Source: Bryobacterales bacterium
GTDB lineage: Bacteria; Acidobacteriota; Terriglobia; Bryobacterales; Bryobacteraceae
Reading direction: 5' to 3'
DNA length: 6,208 bases
Assembly (NCBI GenBank): GCA_025353235.1
Contig: JANXQZ010000598.1
Location: 1 to 6,208 of the forward strand
The notes beneath the pieces were generated by a model that saw only the letters and a program-made list of their open reading frames with translations, was not told the DNA's origin and made no database searches. A program made the position numbers and the translations under genes. Below are positions 1 to 5,306 of the stretch, one piece after another. Positions within the stretch are counted from its first letter, which is position 1, and every line of letters begins with the position of its first letter.

Positions 1-50
1 TTACGTTCCGCCTAGTGCGCTTGCTGGATGAGCAGTTGGATGGAACGTAA
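1..50. repeat. Perfect 9-bp inverted repeat at the truncation point of the Uma2 remnant
   Basis: TTACGTTCC at 1-9 is the exact reverse complement of GGAACGTAA at 42-50, with a 32-bp spacer. The left arm touches the window edge, so the repeat may be longer than seen. The left arm supplies the stop codon that ends the Uma2 frame. It could be a hairpin, the scar of a small inverted duplication, or chance: about one such 9-bp pair with a spacer under about 40 bp is expected in 6 kb of random sequence. Confidence 0.4.
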
Positions 51-183
51 GCTTGTTATGGTGCCAACTAGCACGCGACATGGCGAACATCTCGCCGTTG
101 TAGTATTCGCTCTTGAATTCGGCTTTCTCTTCAATGGCCAAATAGTCATCAGGTGTGAGATAAGGGACCGATTGGCTCGCCAT
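1..183 (-). pseudogene. Truncated Uma2-family (DUF820) putative endonuclease, N-terminal 60 residues
   Basis: The reading frame starts with ATG at 183-181. It has a good Shine-Dalgarno sequence (GGAGG on the minus strand, positions 193-189) five bases upstream, so this start is well supported. The 60 residues contain the usual Uma2 opening: LTPDDYLAIE at about 9-18, KSEYYNGEMFAM at about 24-35, then an ASWHHN segment. Residues up to LGG near the end still line up by length with the LRG position of full Uma2 proteins, as I recall the family. A TAA at 3-1 then ends the frame. Family members are usually about 180-200 residues and have a PD-(D/E)XK nuclease-like fold; the catalytic core would lie downstream of this point and is missing. 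Such genes occur in many copies in cyanobacteria, acidobacteria and similar genomes, and their cellular role is poorly known. I infer a broken gene. A sequencing error at the stop, or a continuation in another frame beyond the left edge, cannot be excluded. Confidence 0.5.
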
Positions 184-211
184 GAACGCCTCCGCTCATT
201 CATGTTAACCC

Positions 212-227
212 GAACAGCGCACTGTTC
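212..227. promoter_or_regulatory. Candidate operator dyad between the divergent Uma2 remnant and mazG
   Basis: GAACAG-CGCA-CTGTTC is a perfect 6-bp dyad with a 4-bp centre. It lies in the 86-bp region between the two divergent starts, about 14 bp upstream of the putative extended -10 element of mazG, so a bound protein could affect either gene. It superficially resembles LexA-type GAAC...GTTC sites, but the GAAC-N8-GTTC spacing does not match the Bacillus box (GAAC-N4-GTTC). No regulator can be named from the sequence. Confidence 0.3.
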
Positions 228-240
228 TCAGCGCACCACC

Positions 241-249
241 TGTTATCCT
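241..249 (+). promoter_or_regulatory. Possible extended -10 promoter of the mazG operon
   Basis: TGT-TATCCT matches the extended -10 form (TG, one base, then TATCCT with four of six consensus bases). No good -35 box lies 16-18 bp upstream, which is tolerable for extended -10 promoters. Transcription would begin near 255-257, about 14 bases before the mazG ATG at 270. It would be the only visible promoter for the five overlapping genes that follow. The evidence is the motif alone. Confidence 0.3.
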
Positions 250-269
250 GGAAAGTCAGTCGGCTAGGA

Positions 270-1049
270 ATGGAAACAGAGAATACCGGTGAAAAATTTG
301 AGCGCTTAGTGGCCATTATGGCTCGCCTTCGTGCGCCTGGCGGGTGCCCTTGGGATCGCGAGCAGACATTTGACACCATCAAGCCTTTCCTCCTTGAAGA
401 AACCTACGAGGTTTTGGACGCCATCGACGCGAAGGACTGGCCTGGGCTCGTCGAGGAGTTGGGCGATCTCATGCTGCAGCCGGTCTTCTTCGCCCAAATG
501 GCCGCAGAAGAAGGTCGCTTTTCTATTGGTGATTCGCTCGACGCCATCGTGCAAAAGCTCATCCGACGTCATCCGCACATCTTCGCCGAGGGTTCCGCCG
601 AAACGCCGGAAGACGTGAAACGCCGCTGGAATGAGATCAAGGCCGAGGAGAAACAGGAGAAGGGCGAGGCACCTGCAACCTTGCTTGGATCGGTTCCTCG
701 CAATCTGCCCGCGCTGGTGGAAGCGCAGCGTATAACCGACAAAGCGGCGAGCGCCGGCTTCAACTGGAACAACGCCGATCAAGTGATAGACAAGCTGCAT
801 GAGGAGCTGGGCGAACTGGCCGAAGCGCGGCAGGCCGGATCGCAAGCCGAGATGGAAGACGAACTGGGCGACCTTCTCTTCGTGCTGGTGAACCTGGGCC
901 GATTCCTCAAGGTGGATCCGGAGCAAGCGCTGCGCAAAGCAAATGCGAAATTTCGGCGGCGCTTTGGACATGTGGAAGCGTACGCCACGCTTCCCGGCGC
1001 CACCATGGACGAAATGGAAGCGCTCTGGCAGGAGGCGAAGAATCGGTAA
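270..1049 (+). CDS. mazG: Nucleoside triphosphate pyrophosphohydrolase MazG
   Basis: This cytoplasmic housecleaning enzyme hydrolyses (d)NTPs to the monophosphate and pyrophosphate. The 259 residues match full-length two-domain MazG (E. coli 263). The N-terminal domain has the GGCPWDREQTFDTIKPF signature at about 24-40, the metal-binding EExxE at 43-47 and the paired ExxD at 63-66. The C-terminal domain repeats the pattern, with EELGE at 178-182 and ExxD at 198-201, so both four-helix domains look intact. The ATG at 270 is chosen because family similarity begins close behind it (FERLVAIMARL at 10-20). An AGGA directly abuts the ATG and is too close to be a normal ribosome site. The stop overlaps the next start by one base (TAATG), which makes mazG the first gene of a five-gene overlapping block. 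No mazEF toxin-antitoxin genes are nearby. Confidence 0.95.
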   Translation: METENTGEKFERLVAIMARLRAPGGCPWDREQTFDTIKPFLLEETYEVLDAIDAKDWPGLVEELGDLMLQPVFFAQMAAEEGRFSIGDSLDAIVQKLIRRHPHIFAEGSAETPEDVKRRWNEIKAEEKQEKGEAPATLLGSVPRNLPALVEAQRITDKAASAGFNWNNADQVIDKLHEELGELAEARQAGSQAEMEDELGDLLFVLVNLGRFLKVDPEQALRKANAKFRRRFGHVEAYATLPGATMDEMEALWQEAKNR

Positions 1050-1783
1050 TGATTCAGGTTCGAGCGCTGACGCAGCATGCGGAATTCAGCGCTGCTGTCC
1101 GCTTGCAACAGGAAATATGGGGTTTCGAAGAGATCGAACTCTTGCCGGTGCGGCTGTTCGTCGTGGCGACCAAGATCGGGGGTCAGGTGTTTGGCGCCTA
1201 TGAGGGCGATCTGCTAGTCGGTTTCTGCCTGGCCATTCCAGGTTTGAAGCCTGCCGGAGTCTACTACCTGCATAGCCACATGCTGGGCGTGCGGCCCGAG
1301 TTTCGTAATGCAGGCGTGGGCCGCATGCTGAAGCTGAAACAGCGCGAGGAAGCTCTCGGCCGAGGCATCGCCTTGATCGAGTGGACGTTCGATCCGCTCG
1401 AAATCAAAAACGCTTATTTCAATATGGAGCGCCTGGGGGCGATCGTGCGGCGCTACGTGCTGAATCAATACGGCACCACGTCGAGTCATCTCCATGGCGG
1501 ACTGCCGACGGATCGGTGTACCGCCGAGTGGTGGCTGAATAGCCCTCGCGTGGGGGCAATTCTCGAGCACGGGAAGCACGAGCCGGAACCGGTGGAGGTC
1601 ACGATTTCGGTGCCTGCCAATATCGCCCACTTGCGCGAGAACGAGCCGAAGTTGGCGCGCGAGATTCAATTGCGAATCAGCGAAGGGTTCAGCGCCGCGT
1701 TCGCTCGGAATCTCGCCGTGATCGGGTTTAACCGCACGGAAGTAGCGGGCACATATCTATTGGGAAAATGGCAATCAAGTTAG
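1049..1783 (+). CDS. GNAT-superfamily acyltransferase (COG3375 type), candidate amino acid N-succinyltransferase
   Basis: The 244-residue protein has an N-terminal GNAT fold. The acyl-CoA pyrophosphate loop is visible as VRPEFRNAGVGRMLKLKQRE at 81-100, with the R/QxxGxG pattern at R86, G89 and G91. After it come EWTFDPLEIKNAYFNMERLG at 111-130 and LPTDRCTAEWWL at 152-163, which I recognise as marks of the COG3375 'predicted GNAT' group and which are not found in ordinary short GNAT enzymes. An AGGAGG sequence at 1030-1035 lies 13 bases before the ATG, a somewhat long spacing. The gene overlaps mazG by 1 base and the following racemase gene by 16 bases. In Geobacillus kaustophilus a GNAT succinyltransferase that acts on D-amino acids with succinyl-CoA is encoded with an N-succinylamino acid racemase. 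By that analogy this enzyme probably acylates amino acids, but the acyl donor and substrate cannot be read from the sequence. The family call is firm; the substrate is inferred. Confidence 0.85.
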   Translation: MIQVRALTQHAEFSAAVRLQQEIWGFEEIELLPVRLFVVATKIGGQVFGAYEGDLLVGFCLAIPGLKPAGVYYLHSHMLGVRPEFRNAGVGRMLKLKQREEALGRGIALIEWTFDPLEIKNAYFNMERLGAIVRRYVLNQYGTTSSHLHGGLPTDRCTAEWWLNSPRVGAILEHGKHEPEPVEVTISVPANIAHLRENEPKLAREIQLRISEGFSAAFARNLAVIGFNRTEVAGTYLLGKWQSS

Positions 1784-2883
1784 ACAGCATTACTCTTCGC
1801 CAGATCCGCATGCCTCTGGTTCATTTCTTCGAGACCAGCTTCGGCCGCACTTATGAGCGGCACATGATTCTCGTGGAAGTGAAGGCCGATGGGTTGTCGG
1901 GATGGGGCGAAGTCACGGCAGGCGAGAATCCCTTCTACAACGAGGAGTGGACCGAGTCGGCTTGGCTGATTCTGCGGGACTATGCGGGTCCGCGCTTGTT
2001 GCATCACACAATCGAGAGTGCCGGGACAGCAGGCGAGCGCACGGCGCATATTCGCGGACACAATATGGCGCGCGGCGGACTGGAAGTGGCGGTATGGGAC
2101 CTGGAGGCGCGCATGCTCGGCAAGCCTCTCTATCAACATATAGGGGGCGGTGTGCGGCGCGAAATTCCTTGCGGCGTCTCGATCGGCATTCAGGACTCAG
2201 TTCCACAGCTCATCGCAAAGATTGAGACGGAACTGGCTGCGGGCTATCAGCGGATCAAGATGAAGATCAAGCCGGGTAAGGATGTCGAGGTGATCCGAGA
2301 AATCCGGCAGAAGTTTCCCACCACGAAGCTGACTGCCGACGCAAACTCGGCGTATACGCTTGACGACGCGGACCTCCTCAAGCGCCTGGATCAGTTTGAC
2401 CTGACCATGATTGAACAGCCTCTGGGCCATGACGAGATTATCGACCACGCGACACTGCAGGCCGAACTGAACACACCGATTTGTCTGGATGAGTGTATCC
2501 GCTCCGCCCATCAGGCCAAGCAGGCGATTGAGATCAAAGCGGGCCGCATCATCAACATCAAGCTAGGGCGCGTGGGCGGATTCGCTGAAGCGAAAAAAGT
2601 GCACGACGTTGCCCTGGCAGGGGGCGTGCCCGTCTGGTGCGGCGGAATGCTGGAAGCGGGAATCGGCCGCGCCCACAACATCGCGATGGCTACGCTGCCG
2701 AACTTCGTGCTGCCAGGCGATGTGTCCGCGAGTAAGCGGTACTGGGCTCGCGACATCATTCATCCTGAGGTGGAAGTGACTCCGCAAGGCACCATCGCCG
2801 TTCGCGACGAGCCTGGCTTCGGTTACGAACTCGATCACGATTTCATTCGCAGCATCACCGTTCGCGAGGAAACCTTGACGTGA
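1768..2883 (+). CDS. menC: Enolase-superfamily N-succinylamino acid racemase / o-succinylbenzoate synthase
   Basis: The 371 residues match the NSAR/OSBS family in length and order: a capping domain to about 125, then a TIM barrel. The complete muconate-lactonizing subgroup active site is visible. It comprises the lysine pair K164-x-K166 (IKMKIKPG), metal ligands D191 (DAN), E216 (IEQP) and D241 (LDE), and the second catalytic lysine K265 (NIKLGRVGG). R268 aligns with Arg266 of the Amycolatopsis enzyme, a second-shell residue reported to favour racemase activity. WCGGMLEAGIGRA at 290-302 and LPGD(V)SAS at 315-322 are also family hallmarks. No other menaquinone genes are in view and an acyltransferase gene overlaps the 5' end, so I favour amino acid racemisation. 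OSBS activity, alone or in addition, is possible because the family is promiscuous. The start has only a weak GGGA upstream, so translation is probably coupled to the preceding gene. The stop overlaps the next start by 4 bases (GTGA). Confidence 0.92.
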   Translation: MAIKLDSITLRQIRMPLVHFFETSFGRTYERHMILVEVKADGLSGWGEVTAGENPFYNEEWTESAWLILRDYAGPRLLHHTIESAGTAGERTAHIRGHNMARGGLEVAVWDLEARMLGKPLYQHIGGGVRREIPCGVSIGIQDSVPQLIAKIETELAAGYQRIKMKIKPGKDVEVIREIRQKFPTTKLTADANSAYTLDDADLLKRLDQFDLTMIEQPLGHDEIIDHATLQAELNTPICLDECIRSAHQAKQAIEIKAGRIINIKLGRVGGFAEAKKVHDVALAGGVPVWCGGMLEAGIGRAHNIAMATLPNFVLPGDVSASKRYWARDIIHPEVEVTPQGTIAVRDEPGFGYELDHDFIRSITVREETLT

Positions 2884-3767
2884 GCCCTCAGAGGCCTTCC
2901 GATACGCGCCTCTACTTCCTGCTCCTGTTAATGGTGGGTTTCTGGTCTTTTAACTACGTGGTCGGGAAGGTGGCTTTGCGCGAGTTCCCGCCACTGCTAC
3001 TAGTGGGGCTGAGAACAATGCTGGCGGCCCTGTTGCTGCTGCCGGTTTACTTCTTGCGGGAAGGGACCGGCACCCCTGTTTGGAACTGGCGCGAGCTGCG
3101 CGTACTGATCCCGCTAGGCGTATGCGGAGTGGCAGGCAACCAGCTTTTCTTCGTGCTTGGACTGGCCCGCACCAGCGTAGCGCACGCCGCCATCGTGGTT
3201 GCGACCACGCCCCTGCTAGTCCTGCTGATGGCGACTTTAGTAGGCCAGGAAGAGATCTCCGCGCGAAAAGTGATTGGCATGGCTATCGCATTCAGCGGCA
3301 TTATCGTGCTTCAACTTGGACGAGTTCAAGGGTCCAGCGCAACAGGCATGGGCGACTTGTATGTGCTCCTGGGCGCGTTGGGCTTCGCCGGATTTACGGT
3401 ACTCGGCAAGTCTGTGAGCGCGAGACACGGCGGCGTTACGGTAAGCACGGTGGCTTACGTCAGCACGGGACTGCTGATGGCTCCGCTGATCTTAATCCAA
3501 GGCTCGCGCTTCCAGTTCGGGTCTATCACGCCGCAAGGCTGGTGGAGCGTCTTTTACATGGCCGCGTTCTCGTCGGTCATCAGCTATCTCATCTATTACT
3601 ACGCGCTCACTTATATCGCGGCATCGCGGGTGTCGGTTTTCTCATACCTGCAGCCCGTGCTGGCAACACTGATGGCAATTCCGATTCTCCGTGAACCGAT
3701 CGGCCCTGGTCTGCTCCTGGGAGGAACGCTTGCGCTGGCTGGCGTGTTCGTAACCGAACGATCCTGA
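2880..3767 (+). CDS. EamA-family (drug/metabolite transporter) inner-membrane permease
   Basis: This 295-residue, very hydrophobic protein has two EamA repeats, at about 12-147 and 157-292, and about ten membrane segments (roughly 12-31, 36-57, 74-93, 98-120, 127-146, 157-177, 187-207, 219-240, 247-268, 273-291). Typical family pieces are ALREFPPLLLVGLR at 32-45 in repeat one and FSYLQPVLATLMAIPILREP at 254-273 near the C-terminus. The start is GTG, placed by the GAGGA ribosome site at 2866-2870 with a 9-base spacing and by the 4-base GTGA overlap with the racemase gene. Family members commonly export amino acids, other metabolites or drugs. Beside an acyltransferase and a racemase, an amino acid or acyl-amino acid substrate is a reasonable guess, but the sequence does not show direction or substrate. 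Confidence 0.9.
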   Translation: MSPQRPSDTRLYFLLLLMVGFWSFNYVVGKVALREFPPLLLVGLRTMLAALLLLPVYFLREGTGTPVWNWRELRVLIPLGVCGVAGNQLFFVLGLARTSVAHAAIVVATTPLLVLLMATLVGQEEISARKVIGMAIAFSGIIVLQLGRVQGSSATGMGDLYVLLGALGFAGFTVLGKSVSARHGGVTVSTVAYVSTGLLMAPLILIQGSRFQFGSITPQGWWSVFYMAAFSSVISYLIYYYALTYIAASRVSVFSYLQPVLATLMAIPILREPIGPGLLLGGTLALAGVFVTERS

Positions 3768-5062
3768 TGTCGGACTTTTCGCAACTGCTGAAGCAGAACC
3801 GGAATTATCGATTTACCTGGTGCGGTCAAGTAGTCAGCGAGATTGGCGATCACTTCAATAATATTGCGGTGTTCAGCCTCGCGATGGCTTACACCGGATC
3901 GGGCATGGTGGTGACCGGCATTATGCTTTCGCGCGCAGTTCCTGCCGTGATGATGGGTCCGTTCGCCGGGATTATTCTGGACCGGTTCGATCGCAAACGG
4001 ATTATGATTGCGAGCGATTTGATCCGGGGCGTGGTCGCGCTGGGTTTTATTCTTGCGTTCCAGCGGCACAACATATCGCTGCTGTACTTGCTTAGCGCGT
4101 TGTTGATGGCCGCGTCGCCTTTCTTCACCAGCGGGCGTTCCGCCATCCTGCCCACGATCGCAACCAAGGACGAGTTGCACACAGCCAACTCTCTCACGCA
4201 GACGACGCAATGGGCCACTCTGACCATTGGCACCCTCCTGGGCGGAACCATCGTAATGCAGTTCGGATTCTACTGGGCCTTCCTGTTTAACGCGGTCTCA
4301 TTTCTGTTTTCCGCTTTCTGCATCTCGCGGCTCCATGCGGACGGCGGCAGTTTCCGGGCGCAACGAAAGCATCTCACTGAGAATGAAGTTGTTCGTCCGT
4401 GGCACGAATACACGGAAGGGCTGCGGTACATGCGCTCTTCTCCGCTGATTCTTGGAATCGCAATGGTGTCTGTGGGGTGGGCTAGCGGGGGCGGCGCGGC
4501 GCAGATTCTCTTTAGCCTGTTCGGACAGATCGTCTTCAAAAGAGGACCGGCCGGCATCGGTTACCTTTGGGCATCAGCTGGCGTGGGACTACTGCTAGGC
4601 GGAGCTTTCGCGCACTGGCTGGGAAAGCGGATCGGGTTCCGCGCATATAAGCGGACCGTGTTCATCGTATATATCATTCACGGGAGCGCCTACGTCGCGT
4701 TCAGCCAGATGAAGCAGTTCTGGGCCGCCGCGGTCTTCATCGCTATTTCGCGCGGCGCAGTGGCGATCAGCTCCGTGCTGAATTTTAGCGAATTGCTGCG
4801 ACACGTTACCGACGAGTATCGCGGCCGCGTGTTCGCCACCATGGAAACGCTGACGTGGTCCGTGATGATGCTCTCCATGATGGGGGCCGGCATTGCATCG
4901 CAGACCTGGAGTCCGCGAGCGATTGGGGTAGTGTCGGGAGTGCTCAGTTCGATGACGGCGGTTTATTGGGGCTGGGCGAATTGGAGCGGTCGCTTGCCTG
5001 AACCGGAGCGTCTCGGGATTGACCCGGACGATGTGGAAGTGCATGGCGATCCGGTCGCCTGA
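3767..5062 (+). CDS. Major facilitator superfamily transporter (MFS_3 / EntS-like)
   Basis: The 431 residues are typical of 12-helix MFS proteins. The opening RNYRFTWCGQVVSEIGDHFNN (about 12-32) and the late segment YRGRVFATMETLTW (351-364) are characteristic of the MFS_3 branch, which includes EntS-type exporters and macrolide-efflux-like proteins. The loop 2-3 motif A is clear: G64-PFAGIILD72-R73-FDR76-K77-R78. The central cytoplasmic loop is about 190-222, with helices 7-12 following from about 225 to 403. The C-terminal tail from about 408 is hydrophilic and acidic (GIDPDDVEVHGD). The ATG overlaps the EamA stop by one base (TGATG), and no Shine-Dalgarno sequence is visible, so translation probably depends on coupling. 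It is the last gene of the block; the next gene has its own promoter. The substrate is unknown. Export is more likely than import judging from the branch. Confidence 0.9.
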   Translation: MSDFSQLLKQNRNYRFTWCGQVVSEIGDHFNNIAVFSLAMAYTGSGMVVTGIMLSRAVPAVMMGPFAGIILDRFDRKRIMIASDLIRGVVALGFILAFQRHNISLLYLLSALLMAASPFFTSGRSAILPTIATKDELHTANSLTQTTQWATLTIGTLLGGTIVMQFGFYWAFLFNAVSFLFSAFCISRLHADGGSFRAQRKHLTENEVVRPWHEYTEGLRYMRSSPLILGIAMVSVGWASGGGAAQILFSLFGQIVFKRGPAGIGYLWASAGVGLLLGGAFAHWLGKRIGFRAYKRTVFIVYIIHGSAYVAFSQMKQFWAAAVFIAISRGAVAISSVLNFSELLRHVTDEYRGRVFATMETLTWSVMMLSMMGAGIASQTWSPRAIGVVSGVLSSMTAVYWGWANWSGRLPEPERLGIDPDDVEVHGDPVA

Positions 5063-5070
5063 AGAGGGGG

Positions 5071-5081
5071 GCTTGACAAGC
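5071..5081. promoter_or_regulatory. Palindrome over the -35 box, candidate operator
   Basis: GCTTG-A-CAAGC is a perfect 11-bp palindrome that contains the whole TTGACA -35 hexamer. A protein bound there would block RNA polymerase. The arms are short (5 bp), so chance is a real alternative. Confidence 0.3.
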
Positions 5082-5100
5082 GACTCTGCATGTTTAGAAT
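5073..5100 (+). promoter_or_regulatory. Strong sigma70-type promoter upstream of the small zinc-ribbon gene
   Basis: A perfect -35 box TTGACA (5073-5078) and a near-perfect -10 box TAGAAT (5095-5100, five of six) are separated by 16 bp. The promoter lies in the 52-bp gap after the MFS gene and directly before the small gene at 5115. Transcription should start near 5106-5108, leaving a leader of only about 7-9 bases. This separates the right-hand genes from the five-gene block. Confidence 0.7.
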
Positions 5101-5114
5101 AAGTGTAATCTTCT

Positions 5115-5258
5115 ATGCCGATTTGCATGCATACCCGCACCGAGTTGCTCGCCAGACGCGAAGGGGTGGATTATGTCCGCTGCCTGGAATGCGACCAAGT
5201 GTATGAAGCCGAAGACCTCGAATCGGTGGCTGTCTATGACGAGGACGAGTCCGCCTAA
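5115..5258 (+). CDS. Small (47-residue) CxH...CxxC probable zinc-ribbon protein, function unknown
   Basis: The frame ATG CCG ATT TGC ATG CAT ... GCC TAA encodes 47 residues. C4-x-H6 and C23-x2-C26, separated by 16 residues, form a plausible four-ligand zinc site of the ribbon type. Between them is a basic, helix-like stretch (RTELLARREGVDY at 8-20), and the tail is acidic (EAEDLES, then YDEDES). I choose the first ATG because starting at the ATG at 5127 (residue 5) would lose C4. No Shine-Dalgarno sequence precedes it; with the promoter at 5073-5100 the mRNA would be almost leaderless. Codon structure, the strong promoter and the paired ligands make a real gene likely. Similar tiny proteins seem familiar from acidobacterial genomes, but I cannot name a function. 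It could bind nucleic acid or a protein partner. The YvcK gene starts 48 bases downstream, with no terminator visible between, so the two may share a transcript. Confidence 0.75.
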   Translation: MPICMHTRTELLARREGVDYVRCLECDQVYEAEDLESVAVYDEDESA

Positions 5259-5306
5259 CTGCGTGAGCCATGTAGACCGGCGCTGAACTTGCGATCCTGT
5301 AGAGAG

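Noticed and set aside
306..971. Long minus-strand open frame (221 codons) opposite mazG
   Set aside because: It lies wholly antisense to a clear mazG. The product is rich in Arg, Leu and Gln with no recognisable domain, as expected from a high-GC codon shadow.
270..1049. MazG as part of a mazEF toxin-antitoxin locus
   Set aside because: No toxin or antitoxin frame lies on either side. MazG here is followed by metabolic genes.
3746..3759. GTTCG-TAAC-CGAAC hairpin just before the MFS start
   Set aside because: It is inside the EamA coding region, has only a 5-bp stem and no T-run. Short dyads like this are expected often by chance.
3611..4210. Minus-strand open frame (199 codons) across the EamA/MFS junction
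   Set aside because: It is antisense to two well-supported membrane proteins and its translation looks like low-complexity His/Arg/Gln shadow sequence.
5087..5131. Repeated TGCATG (5087-5092 and 5124-5129, the latter within palindrome TGCATGCA) around the small gene's start
   Set aside because: The second copy is explained by the Cys-Met-His codons, and six-base repeats are too common to support a binding site.
4595..5140. Minus-strand open frame (181 codons) over the MFS 3' end and the promoter region
   Set aside because: It overlaps a real gene, the consensus promoter and the start of the small zinc-ribbon gene, and has no family features.
5259..5306. Separate promoter or terminator between the small gene and yvcK
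   Set aside because: No hairpin with a T-run and no convincing -35/-10 pair is visible in these 48 bases.
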